Source of the DNA: Candidatus Methanofastidiosia archaeon | Lineage (GTDB): Archaea > Methanobacteriota_B > Thermococci > Methanofastidiosales > Methanofastidiosaceae | DNA length: 38,243 nucleotides | Direction of reading: 5' to 3' | Assembly (NCBI GenBank): GCA_012799835.1 | Contig: JAAZKM010000073.1 | Span: forward strand, 1 to 38,243 | Part shown: positions 1 through 9,180 of the stretch, one piece after another | Position numbering within the stretch: the first letter of the stretch is position 1 | Layout of the letters: every line of letters begins with the position of its first letter | Position numbers and translations under genes: made by a program | Notes under the pieces: generated by a model | What the model was told of the DNA's origin: nothing | The model's database searches: none | What the model saw: the letters and a program-made list of their open reading frames with translations, nothing else

Positions 1-57
1 CTAAGATAAATAAATTAAAAATTTATTTTTTTTAATTTTTAAATTTTATAAAAAAGT
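1..57 (-). terminator. AT-only tail after aIF5A, probable transcription terminator
   Basis: Read on the minus strand, the bases just past the aIF5A stop include a run of six T and further T-rich stretches. Archaeal RNA polymerase commonly stops at such T tracts without a hairpin. The plus strand is also T-rich here, so it could serve a convergent gene lying outside the window. Confidence 0.35.
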
Positions 58-453
58 TTATCCTTTGATTCTGGCTATTTTTATCCTGCCCATCGTTTCA
101 TGGTATTCAACTTCTTTGCCTTCAAGCTGCTCAGCTGTAAACTCGCTAGGAAGTGGAATCTCAAAAGTTTCATAACTTTCCATATCCATAAGCTGTAACT
201 TTTCCCCCATTACTGCGTTTACAAGGCCGCTTTTTTTGTCGATTATAGGCACAAATACCTTGTCAGAAGTAGGCTTTACCACAGTTCTTCTCTTGTCATC
301 ATATACTCCAAAACCCTCGATTCTGGCCTTAGCAGATCCATGTTTTCCCGGCGAAGAAGTTTGTATCTTAATAATTTTACAAGGCTCGTCATCGATTATA
401 ATGAATCCGCCTTCACGTAGTGTTCTCACTTCAACTTGCTTTTTGTCACCCAT
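58..453 (-). CDS. eif5A: Translation factor aIF5A (hypusine-containing)
   Basis: This is the archaeal homologue of eIF5A/EF-P, which binds the ribosome and relieves stalling at difficult peptide bonds such as polyproline. The 131-residue length is normal. The N-terminal SH3-like domain carries the loop [10 protein letters not shown], where Lys37 is the residue converted to deoxyhypusine or hypusine. The C-terminal half (from about residue 75) is the OB fold. A run GGGGGA lies 6 nt before the ATG as a ribosome binding site, and a TTTAAAA box sits about 45 nt upstream. It is transcribed away from the secreted-protein gene next door. No deoxyhypusine synthase gene is in the window. Identification is firm. 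Confidence 0.97.
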   Translation of the reverse strand: MGDKKQVEVRTLREGGFIIIDDEPCKIIKIQTSSPGKHGSAKARIEGFGVYDDKRRTVVKPTSDKVFVPIIDKKSGLVNAVMGEKLQLMDMESYETFEIPLPSEFTAEQLEGKEVEYHETMGRIKIARIKG

Positions 454-572
454 CTAATTCCCCCTTTTTTAAATAGGTATTAATCAATGTTTTTAAAGCT
501 TTCTTAGCTAACTTATAATAATTAGACACAAACTTTAAAAATAGCCTCCCGTTTCTAACAATAGGGATAAAT

Positions 573-1196
573 ATGAAGAAAAAGCTTTTAGTTTTTAGTG
601 CACTGTTTTTGATATGCACTATGGCAATGTGTGTAAATCAGGCTAAATTACCCGATACTTTCACACAGACTTATGAAAAAATTGAGACAACACAAAAAGA
701 AATTGAAACAATATATTCTGCCTACGAAGCGCAGGTAGAAAAGAGAATAGAATATGTTGAAAAGAATAGATCTATAGAAAATGTCGATCATAAATATGTG
801 TTATCGCTCCTAGAATCTGAACTTCTAACGATTAATGAACTAGAACAAAAAAATTCAACTTATTCTAATCTAATCAATGACTTATTCAATGCATCAAAAG
901 ACATTAAAAATGGGGAAATTAAAACTAAGGCAAATGAAATTATTTTAAAACTTAGAAACTCCCAGCAGTACCTAGCTAGAGGTGCCCTTAATCTTAAAGA
1001 GGGAACTCAATCCGCTGGACAAGCTTTATACTACTATGCAACTGGTGCTGATTTAAATGATCCTCAAATAATGAAGGAAATACAAAGTCTCAATATAAAT
1101 TCTAAAACTTCCTTTGATTCTGCCATCATTGATCTAAACAACTACTATAATCTAGTTATCGAATCAAACACAATATATCGAGAACTATTAAAATAA
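573..1196 (+). CDS. Secreted or membrane-tethered coiled-coil protein of unknown function
   Basis: I do not recognise the family. The 207-residue product starts with a Lys-rich n-region and a hydrophobic stretch (residues 5-19) followed by Cys20, so it is exported. Cys20 could be lipid-modified, but the residues before it (Met-Ala-Met) do not form a standard lipobox. The rest is highly charged and helical, rich in Glu, Lys, Ile and Asn, with likely coiled coils at about 30-130. There is no other membrane segment. AGGGAT before the ATG is a plausible ribosome binding site, and a TTTAAAAATA box lies about 35 nt upstream. It precedes the H+-PPase gene, but that gene has its own promoter, so no functional link is implied. 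Confidence 0.75.
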   Translation: MKKKLLVFSALFLICTMAMCVNQAKLPDTFTQTYEKIETTQKEIETIYSAYEAQVEKRIEYVEKNRSIENVDHKYVLSLLESELLTINELEQKNSTYSNLINDLFNASKDIKNGEIKTKANEIILKLRNSQQYLARGALNLKEGTQSAGQALYYYATGADLNDPQIMKEIQSLNINSKTSFDSAIIDLNNYYNLVIESNTIYRELLK

Positions 1197-1282
1197 ATAT
1201 ATTTTAATTTTTTCTTATCCAGAAAACCACAATACTTAAATATAAATCTCCTTTGAGACGAAATAAAAAGGAGGTTAGAAAA

Positions 1283-3268
1283 ATGGACTTTACTTTAATA
1301 ACTATTCTAATCGGGATAGTTGGTATTATCTATGGTCTTTTATTGGCAAAAGTTGTTCTGTCATATAAAGTCACAGATAAAAAAATGCTAAAAATTTCAA
1401 ATGCCGTCTATAAGGGAGCCATGGCATTTTTGAAAAGAGAGTATACAACTATTGCTATAATTGCAGCAATTCTCGCAGTTGTTTTTGGAATCTTCATTAA
1501 TATAGAGACTACCATTACATTTATTGCCGGTGCAGTTTTTAGCGCTCTTGCCGGATTTATAGGTATGAGCATCTCTACAAGGGCAAATGTCAGAGTTGCA
1601 TCTATTGCAAAAGAAGGTGTTTCAAAAGCTTTGAGGCTTTCTTTCCAAGGTGGGGCTGTAACTGGGATGACAGTTGCGGGGCTTGCACTACTGGGTGTTA
1701 GTGGGTTTTATTACTTCTATAGGGATCCTGCCCTTACTATAGGATTTGGATTTGGGGGATGTCTGATATCCTTATTTGCAAGAATTGGCGGCGGCATATA
1801 TACAAAAGCTGCAGATGTCGGTGCTGACCTAATTGGAAAAGTTGAGCAGGGCATACCTGAAGATGATCCGAGGAATCCTGCTGTCATTGCAGACAACGTA
1901 GGTGACAATGTCGGGGATTGTGCCGGAATGGGTGCAGATCTGTTTGAAACATATGCGGTCACAGCAATTGGTGCAATGCTTTTGGGCGTTGCGCTTGGAA
2001 GAAATGACTTATATGTCATCTATCCATTGATCCTCGGTGCGATAGGTATAATCGGTTCTATTCTAGGGTCATTCTTTGTAAGGGGAAAAGACAACATCAT
2101 GAAAACATTATACAAAGGCGTCATTGCATCTGCAATATTTTCTCTAATTGGATTTTACTTTGTAACAGTGACTTATCTTAAGCTTGATATTGCCTTGTTT
2201 TTTACAACTGTTGTAGGCATAGTGATTGCACTTCTTATGTTCTTCATCACAGAATACTACACAGCAAAATCATATCGGCCAGTTAGGAGTATTGCCCATG
2301 CTTCACAGTCAGGTGCGGCTGTAAACATCATCACAGGACTTGCAGTTGGGATGGAATCAACACTTTTGCCAGCACTAGTCATCTGTGCCGGGATTTTGAT
2401 ATCCCATTCTCTAGCGGGGCTTTATGGAATTGCAATTGCTGCTATGTCAATGATATCCTTAACAGCAATAGTGGTAGCTCTTGATAGCTACGGCCCAATT
2501 ACAGATAACGCCGGAGGAATTGCCGAAATGGCTCACCTTCCTGATAACATTAGAAAAACAACAGATGCCTTAGACTCAGTTGGGAACACAACAAAAGCAG
2601 TAACAAAGGCATTTGCCATAGGTTCTGCAGCTTTGGCATCACTTACATTATTTGCAGCATATGTTGATGAAATTGCAAGATTCTCTTTAGGTAAGGAAAT
2701 CATTTTCAGCCTTTCAGATGAGAGGGTCATTGTGGGCCTGTTCCTTGGTGCATTGATACCCTTCCTTTTCTCCTCTCTTTGTATGAAGGCTGTTGGGAAG
2801 GCAGCATTTTCCATAGTCGAAGAGGTAAGGAGACAGTTCAAAGAGATTAAAGGCATTATGGAAGGAAAGACCGAACCTGATTATGCAAGATGCGTTGATA
2901 TTGTAACAAAGGCATCCCTAAAGGAACTAATAATTCCAGGAATAATAGCAGTTTTATCTCCCCTACTTGTAGGTTTTATTTTGGGTAAAATTGCGCTTGG
3001 CGGGATGCTAATTGGTAGCATCTTATCCGGATTCCTATTGGCTTTAATGCTTGCAACAGGTGGTGGTGCATGGGACAACGCCAAGAAATACATTGAAGAT
3101 GGAAATCTTGGTGGTAAAGGAAGCCCAGCACATGCTGCAGCAGTCGTGGGCGACACAGTAGGTGACCCATCAAAGGACACAGCAGGACCTGCAATCAATC
3201 CACTAATTAAGGTCATGAACACACTTGCTATAATCTTTGCAGCACTATTTGGATCAGGGATAATTTAA
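1283..3268 (+). CDS. hppA: Membrane-bound proton-pumping pyrophosphatase, K+-independent type
   Basis: The enzyme hydrolyses pyrophosphate and pumps H+ across the cytoplasmic membrane. It saves energy from PPi made in biosynthesis. The 661-residue protein has the many hydrophobic helices of the family (about 16 expected) and the Asp-rich catalytic motifs [19 protein letters not shown] and [15 protein letters not shown]. The motif [16 protein letters not shown] carries Lys438 and Thr441, the pair that marks K+-independent H+-PPases; K+-dependent and Na+-pumping forms usually have Ala at the first position. An ATG ten codons upstream (1253) is in frame. I chose 1283 because AAGGAGG lies 8 nt before it, after a TTAAATATAAA promoter box near 1236. 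Confidence 0.96.
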   Translation: MDFTLITILIGIVGIIYGLLLAKVVLSYKVTDKKMLKISNAVYKGAMAFLKREYTTIAIIAAILAVVFGIFINIETTITFIAGAVFSALAGFIGMSISTRANVRVASIAKEGVSKALRLSFQGGAVTGMTVAGLALLGVSGFYYFYRDPALTIGFGFGGCLISLFARIGGGIYTKAADVGADLIGKVEQGIPEDDPRNPAVIADNVGDNVGDCAGMGADLFETYAVTAIGAMLLGVALGRNDLYVIYPLILGAIGIIGSILGSFFVRGKDNIMKTLYKGVIASAIFSLIGFYFVTVTYLKLDIALFFTTVVGIVIALLMFFITEYYTAKSYRPVRSIAHASQSGAAVNIITGLAVGMESTLLPALVICAGILISHSLAGLYGIAIAAMSMISLTAIVVALDSYGPITDNAGGIAEMAHLPDNIRKTTDALDSVGNTTKAVTKAFAIGSAALASLTLFAAYVDEIARFSLGKEIIFSLSDERVIVGLFLGALIPFLFSSLCMKAVGKAAFSIVEEVRRQFKEIKGIMEGKTEPDYARCVDIVTKASLKELIIPGIIAVLSPLLVGFILGKIALGGMLIGSILSGFLLALMLATGGGAWDNAKKYIEDGNLGGKGSPAHAAAVVGDTVGDPSKDTAGPAINPLIKVMNTLAIIFAALFGSGII

Positions 3269-3298
3269 TTTTTTTTATTTTATTTTATTTAAATTTTT
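3269..3298 (+). terminator. T-rich terminator after H+-PPase
   Basis: Eight T in a row follow the stop codon directly, then repeated ATTTT units. No hairpin is needed for archaeal termination at such a tract. The next gene has its own TATA-like box just downstream. Confidence 0.5.
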
Positions 3299-3308
3299 AA
3301 AACAGAAT

Positions 3309-3319
3309 GCTTATATAAC
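3309..3319 (+). promoter_or_regulatory. TATA box of the MarC-type gene
   Basis: GCTTATATAAC is centred 25 nt before the ATG at 3339. No ribosome binding site lies between them, so the transcript is probably leaderless. This box-to-start spacing recurs through the window. Confidence 0.6.
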
Positions 3320-3338
3320 AATCCTTTTACTTTCATTT

Positions 3339-3971
3339 ATGGCAGCTTTAGCCTTCTTTATTTATGCTTTGACCTCAATATTTGTCATTGTAAATCCAGT
3401 AGGTGCAATGTTCACGTTTATGTCCTTGACTGCAGACAAGGATACAGATGAAAGAATAAGGCTGGGCAGAAGGTCTGTTCTGATAGGGTGTTTACTTGCA
3501 ATAATTTTTGCTATCAGTGGGGAAATAATATTACGATTTTTTGGTGTGACTGTTGATAGTTTACGGGTTGCTGGAGGTATTATACTTTTTAAAGTCGCTC
3601 TCGACATGGTCTATGCTAAGACCTCAAGAGAAAGTTTCACAGAAGAAGAGAGAAAAGACGCAAAGGATAGGGGCGACATATCGGTTTTCCCTGTTGCAAT
3701 GCCTCTTTTAACAGGGCCTGGAACAATAACTACAGTGATTGTCATAATCAGATCTGTTCATACAATAGAGCTTAAGATGATTGCAATTCTTGCAATACTA
3801 GTTACGTACACAATTACTCTTTTAATGTTTAGATTTTCAACACCTTTAAGTAAAACGCTTGGCGTCACAGTGACTCTCGTATTTACAAGAATAATGGGAT
3901 TGCTTTTAGGTGCAATTGCAATTAATTTCCTATCAACAGGAGTTAAGAATATTTTTCTCTCAATGCTTTAG
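3339..3971 (+). CDS. MarC/UPF0056 family integral membrane protein
   Basis: The 210-residue protein has six predicted membrane segments, matching the MarC (UPF0056) family. It shows the family's N-terminal NPVGAMFTF motif and the mid-protein PVAMPLLTGPGTITT motif, with a charged cytoplasmic loop between them (about residues 90-115). The family was named for multiple antibiotic resistance, but that role was not upheld for the bacterial proteins; some members affect amino acid export. No substrate can be assigned. It starts at a leaderless ATG. A T-run and separate promoter divide it from hppA, so the two need not be co-transcribed. Confidence 0.92.
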   Translation: MAALAFFIYALTSIFVIVNPVGAMFTFMSLTADKDTDERIRLGRRSVLIGCLLAIIFAISGEIILRFFGVTVDSLRVAGGIILFKVALDMVYAKTSRESFTEEERKDAKDRGDISVFPVAMPLLTGPGTITTVIVIIRSVHTIELKMIAILAILVTYTITLLMFRFSTPLSKTLGVTVTLVFTRIMGLLLGAIAINFLSTGVKNIFLSML

Positions 3972-4422
3972 TAGAAACAGTTTGTCGCCTCGCTTATGTT
4001 TTGACTTAAGTATTTCTGAATGTCTCGACGTCTCGAAACGGTCTCTACAAGGTTTCAAAAGAAGCAAGAACTGCCCCCTTACGAAGTCCTCCAAACTAAC
4101 ATTTGATTAAGTATTTCGACCATACTCAGATCGTCTCTTAAAGCAAAGGCACTTTTGTGTACAAAAGTAATAAGGTATTACCCTTTCAACTACTGTACGT
4201 TCAGCACCCATACTTTCAGAGTACTTTTGACATCACACAAGCGAAGTTTCGACCTATGGTGATGTTAGTTGGATCATGGATATACTTAAATTTTACTGTT
4301 ATCGATTATTCAATAACAAGAAAAATATTTTTAAAGTATGCTTTATCGTTTCAAATAATCGTGACTTTACCCCTATTAAGCTATATTGGATATTCCATTA
4401 AGAATAAAAAACATACCATTTT
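3972..4422. other. 450-base gene-free stretch, GC-raised, probably a decayed element
   Basis: No convincing gene is present. By my count 4021-4260 is about 41% GC and 4021-4080 about 48%, clearly above other intergenic DNA here and above many neighbouring genes. Short open frames on both strands are interrupted by stops. One, 4157-4426 plus, encodes a hydrophobic stretch near its C-terminus but resembles nothing I know. A palindrome CTTTTGT-GT-ACAAAAG occupies 4152-4167. It may be a dead gene or transposon, or an unrecognised structured RNA. I could find no terminal inverted repeats or target-site duplication. Confidence 0.5.
4006..4256 (+). repeat. Imperfect repeats of AAGTATTTCGACCAT type
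   Basis: TTAAGTATTTC is found exactly at 4006-4016 and again at 4107-4117, each followed 12-14 bases later by CGTCTC. A shorter variant, AAGTTTCGACCTAT, lies at 4243-4256. The roughly 100-base spacing of the first two copies suggests an old duplication in the gene-free stretch. Copies are too diverged to define a unit length. Confidence 0.35.
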
Positions 4423-5667
4423 ATGATTGACATGCATACCCCAAAAACTACTCTTTGTACAGTTTGCAGAGGTCATAAAAAACTGTGCGGCAGGGAAGTA
4501 TGTCCAATACTAGAAAAGAAGCGGATTAGGGAATCCATCACTCCCTTAATCAATAAAGATATCTTCGGCGCCTCCCCGTCCGCCTTTTTTGTAGGCGATT
4601 GGAACTATCCAAAAGTTTTAGTTGGACCACTGGTTCCTCCAGTCCATGAAGGCACTGAAATATTTGATCTGCCTGAAAGTTGGCACGGAAAAGAGCTAGA
4701 TGAGATCATCAAATTTAGATCGCTCCTTGTAAGGTCAAAAGAATTCTTAAATGTCACAGATGCCAAAAATCCCAAAGGATACTTAGAAAAAAGTCAAGAA
4801 ATAGTGATGTCTAGGAAACCAGTTGATGTTGAGTTAATTTTAAAAAAAATACCACATTTTAATCTGGAGTTTTCCCAATTTTCCCCGCCAACTGGCCCAT
4901 CAGGCTTTGTTCAAAGCTTTGAGATAACTGAAAATCCTAAAGTTCCAAGGGTAGTTGATAAAATAAATTCTGATGATATCAAAGCTTCCAAAGGAATATC
5001 CATTCTTTATGATAAAGACATACCTGTAACTCATATCTCTAAATTACTGTCTGCAGGCCTTTTAGGGGAACAAAAAAATAGGAAACTTGTTCCAACAAGA
5101 TGGAGTATTACGGCAACTGATGACTCTCTTTCCAAGTTTCATCTGAAGAGGGTAAAATCTTTTCCAGAGGTTAATAAATATGAAGTATACTCTGATGAGA
5201 GCATTGGTAATACCTTGGTAGTTATCCTGTTTCCCTCTATGTGGTGCTATGAGTTCTTTGAATGCTGGCTGCCTGGATCTTTGTTTTTGGAAAGCTCTCT
5301 TTCTCCTAACGTTATATCTGATTATGAGCTGTTTGATGGCAGAAAAGAGTACGCATCACTTACTGCAGGTGCCTATTATGCAGCTAGATTCTCAGTTACA
5401 GAACATCTTCTCGAAAACAGAAGACAAGCAGGGGCGCTAGTGTTCCTTGAAGTGCACTCATCATATCATACGCCTGTTGGTGTTTGGAGAGTTAGGGAAA
5501 TAACAAGAAATGCACTTCTGAAACGGCCAGATTCTTTTGACACTGAAGAGGAGGCTATTAAGAAAGTTTCAGAAATTTTGTCAACGCCATTTGATAAGTA
5601 CAGGGAAAAGAGTAAAATAATGGGATTTAAACACAGGCAAAAGACATTATCTGAATGGATGAATTGA
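4423..5667 (+). CDS. nreA: NreA-type DNA repair protein with zinc finger and PCNA-binding tail
   Basis: Nre proteins are archaeal DNA-damage tolerance factors that act with PCNA. The 414-residue protein begins with a four-cysteine zinc knuckle (Cys12, Cys15, Cys22, Cys27: CTVCRGHKKLCGREVC). The family core motif FVGDWNYPKVLVGPL follows at about residue 56. The C-terminus, residues 406-413 (QKTLSEWM), fits a PIP box (Q-x-x-L-x-x-W-M) for PCNA docking. ATG at 4423 and ATG at 4432 are both possible starts; neither has a clear ribosome binding site. The upstream gene-free stretch separates it from the MarC-type gene. UbiD follows with a short gap. Confidence 0.93.
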   Translation: MIDMHTPKTTLCTVCRGHKKLCGREVCPILEKKRIRESITPLINKDIFGASPSAFFVGDWNYPKVLVGPLVPPVHEGTEIFDLPESWHGKELDEIIKFRSLLVRSKEFLNVTDAKNPKGYLEKSQEIVMSRKPVDVELILKKIPHFNLEFSQFSPPTGPSGFVQSFEITENPKVPRVVDKINSDDIKASKGISILYDKDIPVTHISKLLSAGLLGEQKNRKLVPTRWSITATDDSLSKFHLKRVKSFPEVNKYEVYSDESIGNTLVVILFPSMWCYEFFECWLPGSLFLESSLSPNVISDYELFDGRKEYASLTAGAYYAARFSVTEHLLENRRQAGALVFLEVHSSYHTPVGVWRVREITRNALLKRPDSFDTEEEAIKKVSEILSTPFDKYREKSKIMGFKHRQKTLSEWMN

Positions 5668-5714
5668 TTAGAAAGGCTTTTATTTATTTTGTCCTTGGTA
5701 TTGTTGGTGCTTTT

Positions 5715-6995
5715 ATGGATATTAGGGATTTTATTGCTCATGAAGATGATGTTATTAAATTTGATAGAGATTTAGAGAAATACGAGATGGCAAAAATTGT
5801 TCATGAGAATCCAACTAAAATTATACTGTTTAAAGATAAGGGATATGATGTTTTTTGCAACATATGGTCGACTAGGGATCGTGTGGCAAAGTATCTTAAA
5901 TTAGACAAATCTACCCTCCTTCATTCTCTAAAAGAGTCAATGGATAAACCAACTCCTTACAAAATAGTTGATAATAGTCCATTCATTGAAAATGAAATCA
6001 AAAACTTTGATCTTAGAAAAATTCCGATTCAATATCACTATCCACAAGATGGGGGTGCTTATGTCACCTCTGGAGTCATTTTTGTAAAAGATGAGAAGGG
6101 CAACAAAAACATGTCTTTTCACAGGATGATGGTCACAGGAAAAGACACCTTTACTATAAGGATTGTTCCAAGACATCTATTTGCCATGTACAATGAAGCC
6201 AAGGCAAAAGGCAAAGAATTGGAAATAGTTCTTGTAATAGGGCTACCCCCTTACATATTACTGCCTGCTGCAATGTCTATATCATATGGCATAAATGAAC
6301 TTGAAATAGCTAATTCTTTAAAGAAAATGGGTTTGGGTAGTGAGCTTACCGCTTATAGATTTAAAAACGGAATAGATGTGCCAACATCTTCGCAACTTGT
6401 TTTTTGTGGCAGGATTACTTTAGAGGAGGGAGATGAAGGGCCATTTGTAGATATTACTGGAACTTATGATTTTGTTAGAAAACAACCTGTAGTAAAGATA
6501 GATAAGGTCTACCAAGCTAAAAATGCATTTTTCCATGCACTTATGCCGGGGGGTTACGAACACTTTCTTTTGATGGGCATGCCAAGAGAGCCAATTATAT
6601 TTGAAGGTGTATCAAAGGTCATACCAAAAGTTAATGGTGTCAGATTAACTGAAGGTGGCAGTTGCTGGCTTCATGGCGTTGTATCAATTAAAAAACAAAA
6701 AGAGGGCGATGGGAAGAATGCTATAATGGCAGCTCTTGGGTCACATGCTTCAATGAAAAGGGTCGTCATTGTCGATGAGGACATTGACATATATTCAGAT
6801 ACAGATGTAGAATGGGCTATTGCAACAAGATTTCAGGCGGATAAAGATATTGTGATTATTCAAAATGCAGCTGGATCCAGTCTTGATCCATCTGTAAAAG
6901 GAGATGGCACTACAACAAAAATAGGAATCGATGCAACAATGCCATTAAAGAATAATGACATATATAAACGGGCCATCAACTTCATTAAAAAATAA
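5715..6995 (+). CDS. UbiD-family prenyl-FMN-dependent decarboxylase
   Basis: UbiD enzymes use prenylated FMN to remove or add CO2 on unsaturated acids. The 426-residue length is usual. Aligned by spacing to fungal Fdc, the metal and cofactor ligands fall on Asn132, His154 and Glu197. The catalytic Glu/Asp-Arg-Glu network is Arg137, Glu241 and Asp246 (EGPFVD where most members have EGPFGE). Candidate roles are the UbiD homologue of the archaeal mevalonate route (anhydromevalonate-phosphate decarboxylase) or an aromatic acid decarboxylase; the sequence alone does not decide. An in-frame ATG at 5655 overlaps nreA and would add 20 hydrophobic residues. MDIRDF at 5715 is the normal UbiD beginning, so I chose it. 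No UbiX gene is in view. Confidence 0.9.
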   Translation: MDIRDFIAHEDDVIKFDRDLEKYEMAKIVHENPTKIILFKDKGYDVFCNIWSTRDRVAKYLKLDKSTLLHSLKESMDKPTPYKIVDNSPFIENEIKNFDLRKIPIQYHYPQDGGAYVTSGVIFVKDEKGNKNMSFHRMMVTGKDTFTIRIVPRHLFAMYNEAKAKGKELEIVLVIGLPPYILLPAAMSISYGINELEIANSLKKMGLGSELTAYRFKNGIDVPTSSQLVFCGRITLEEGDEGPFVDITGTYDFVRKQPVVKIDKVYQAKNAFFHALMPGGYEHFLLMGMPREPIIFEGVSKVIPKVNGVRLTEGGSCWLHGVVSIKKQKEGDGKNAIMAALGSHASMKRVVIVDEDIDIYSDTDVEWAIATRFQADKDIVIIQNAAGSSLDPSVKGDGTTTKIGIDATMPLKNNDIYKRAINFIKK

Positions 6996-6999
6996 AATA

Positions 7000-7866
7000 T
7001 TATTTTTCTTTTAAAATTATTAAAACTGCAGCTAGAATTAACGCTCCGCCTATTATGGTGCCTTGAGTTACTGTTTCCCCTAAAACAATATATGCCAGGA
7101 TGCCTGCTAGGATGCCCTCAGTAAGTATAATTACAGAGGCCTTAGTTGCCATTATATGTTTTAATGCAATGCTATAGAGGAGGAATGAGCCGGCAGTACA
7201 TAAAAATCCAAGAATGAATAATACAGACAATGAAAATGGAGTTAGTATATTGGAGCCAGAAAAAAAGGGGGACATTATAATTGTTGCAAAGACAAACATC
7301 CATAAGGTTGTTGTGAGTCCATCAAATTTCTTACTAAGCGCTCTTATGTTTATGGTATATAAGGCCCAGCCAAACCCAGAAAACATTGACATTACGTTTC
7401 CATAGAAGTTTGTTGTGACGTTTATTGAAGAGATGTCATAATAAAAAATAATAAATCCGCCCAATATTCCAATTATCACTGCAATTGCAGTATTCTTTGA
7501 AGTTTTTTCTTTTAACAGCAAAGCAGATATCAAGAGAACATATAAGGGCGCCATCTGCTGTAAAAAAATAGTGTTTGCGATAGTTGTGTTTTTAAGGCCA
7601 ATTGTGTATGTGTATGTTGTAAATGACAAAATAACTGCAGGCAATACTAAGTAGGGCACATCATTTAACTTTATTTTGATGTTTGATGATTTTTTTGTGA
7701 CTATTCCATATACCAACAACACAATAGTTGCAAAGATGAATCTATAGGCAACTATCATCCCAGAACTAACTTCCGGTATCCATCTTACAAATATGCCCAT
7801 GATGCTCCACAAAATAACAGCAAAAAAGGTGTATGACGCCCCAATAGAGTCTTCTTTATATTCCAT
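7000..7866 (-). CDS. EamA/DMT-family transporter
   Basis: The 288-residue protein is almost entirely membrane-embedded, with about ten helices in two EamA repeats (roughly 10-140 and 155-287). It starts with the family-like AVILWSIMGIFVRW and has a second-repeat counterpart, FSGFGWALYTINIRALSKK. DMT-family members export or import amino acids, nucleotide sugars or other metabolites; the substrate cannot be read here. It starts 4 nt after the stop of the DUF4350-like gene upstream, so the two form an operon. The 3' end meets the UbiD gene tail to tail with 4 nt between them. Confidence 0.93.
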   Translation of the reverse strand: MEYKEDSIGASYTFFAVILWSIMGIFVRWIPEVSSGMIVAYRFIFATIVLLVYGIVTKKSSNIKIKLNDVPYLVLPAVILSFTTYTYTIGLKNTTIANTIFLQQMAPLYVLLISALLLKEKTSKNTAIAVIIGILGGFIIFYYDISSINVTTNFYGNVMSMFSGFGWALYTINIRALSKKFDGLTTTLWMFVFATIIMSPFFSGSNILTPFSLSVLFILGFLCTAGSFLLYSIALKHIMATKASVIILTEGILAGILAYIVLGETVTQGTIIGGALILAAVLIILKEK

Positions 7867-7870
7867 TATA

Positions 7871-8728
7871 TCAAATCTTGTTTTTTATGCCGATTTTTTT
7901 TAAATAAAGGATATACACTATAAAGATTGCAATCACTATCCCTAAATATAGTAGCCATGATGGGAGCGCCAGGCTGGAATCATTACCAAGCCAAGCAAAT
8001 AGATTTCTAGCAAATTGTTTGTTGTCCATATCTCCAATTTTTCCATTATCAAAAATAAAGGAGCTGCCAATCACCGCAACTTTCCCTTTTCCTTCCTCAT
8101 AAACTGCAACTATTATGACGTTCTCTCCGCCAATAGGTTCACTGCCAATGGAGAATGTGTCGTTATCCCCCCTTGCTATTGCGATAGCATTCCCTTTGAT
8201 CTCAAGAGAGGCTGGTTTGTAGAGGATAATTGAATTGACCCCCTCATTAATTGGGTGTTTTAACAGATTATGAATTATAGGGGTGCAGCTGCATCCTTTT
8301 CTGTTGGTGGGATCATCAGTTCCATTTTTCATCATTCTAATGCCAAAATTTTTTAGAACTAGATTAATAGAGTCTCTAGTTGGGTCTATCATGTCCATGT
8401 CATTGGATCCAAGTATGAGGAGGCTACCTCCATTATTCACATACCTTACAAGTACATCTATCTCGCTTTGCTCCAAGGGATTGTTTGGATTCCATAAGAC
8501 GACTATGTCAATACCCTTAAGAGATTCCTCAGAGAATGGCACTGTACTGACTCTACTCCTAAAACCCATCGAATAAAGTTCCTGAAAAAGAACCCTTCCA
8601 GTGCCCTCTGGATCCCCCCACCAATTATCTGTATCATGATACTTATCGATTAAAACTGTTTTTTCAGCCAAAGAAAAGTTTAAAGTCGATAACAATAAAA
8701 AAATTAAGATAAATGCTATCTTTTTCAT
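7871..8728 (-). CDS. Membrane-anchored extracytoplasmic DUF4350/GATase-like protein
   Basis: The 285-residue protein has an N-terminal signal peptide (residues 1-21, LNFSLA before the cut) and one C-terminal membrane helix (about 259-277) ending in a Lys-rich tail. The exported domain between them has a class I amidotransferase-like Rossmann fold of the DUF4350 kind, with KGIDIVVLWNP, YVNNGGSLLILGSND and GKGKVAVIGSSFIF. I see no nucleophilic Cys in the expected elbow; CSC at about 147-149 is elsewhere. It is probably a binding or structural domain, not an amidotransferase. A GCTTATAAG box at about 8748-8756 gives a short or leaderless transcript. EamA follows in the same operon. A second protein with a similar domain starts at 13029. 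Confidence 0.75.
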   Translation of the reverse strand: MKKIAFILIFLLLSTLNFSLAEKTVLIDKYHDTDNWWGDPEGTGRVLFQELYSMGFRSRVSTVPFSEESLKGIDIVVLWNPNNPLEQSEIDVLVRYVNNGGSLLILGSNDMDMIDPTRDSINLVLKNFGIRMMKNGTDDPTNRKGCSCTPIIHNLLKHPINEGVNSIILYKPASLEIKGNAIAIARGDNDTFSIGSEPIGGENVIIVAVYEEGKGKVAVIGSSFIFDNGKIGDMDNKQFARNLFAWLGNDSSLALPSWLLYLGIVIAIFIVYILYLKKIGIKNKI

Positions 8729-8762
8729 AAAGATTAATTGAGAGATGGACTTATAAGCATTT

Positions 8763-9176
8763 TTAGATAGTTTTTTTTCCTTGTTTAATCTCTAGTAATC
8801 TCCTTTTTGTCATAATGCAGTTTTCATAGATGACATCTATACCATTTTCTTTACAGAAAGTTATTGCATTTTCTGACTCTGATCCCGGTTGCATCCATAC
8901 TTTGTCGATTCCAAGTTCTTTACATTCTTTTACAATTTGTTCAGTTACAAACGGAGGAACGACAGTATTAACAACATTTACTTTAAATGGTATTTCAGAA
9001 AGAGTATAGTAACATTTATCTCCTTCTACTATCTCAACTTTTGGATTAACTGGAAATACTTTGTAATTGGATGATCTTAGGTCCCTATAAATGATATTCC
9101 CATATTTTTCTCTGTTGTCAGATGCACCTACAACAGCTATAATGTTTTTTTTGTCAAGGAATGATTCAAAATTCAA
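8763..9176 (-). CDS. CoA-binding domain protein (YccU-like)
   Basis: The 137-residue protein is a single CoA-binding Rossmann domain. It has the glycine-rich VVGASDNREKYGN near the N-terminus, then FPVNPK and the late VWMQPGSES and ENCIM motifs that bind the CoA phosphates. Stand-alone members of this family bind CoA; the reaction is generally unknown, and the domain resembles that of succinyl-CoA synthetase alpha. It lies 4 nt after the aminotransferase stop and is co-transcribed with it. The two proteins have no known shared pathway. Confidence 0.9.
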   Translation of the reverse strand: MNFESFLDKKNIIAVVGASDNREKYGNIIYRDLRSSNYKVFPVNPKVEIVEGDKCYYTLSEIPFKVNVVNTVVPPFVTEQIVKECKELGIDKVWMQPGSESENAITFCKENGIDVIYENCIMTKRRLLEIKQGKKTI

Positions 9177-9180
9177 AGTG

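Noticed and set aside
4157-4426. 89-codon plus-strand open frame with a hydrophobic stretch
   Set aside because: It starts with GTG without a ribosome binding site, overlaps the nreA start, has odd composition and no recognisable motif. I treat it as part of the decayed block.
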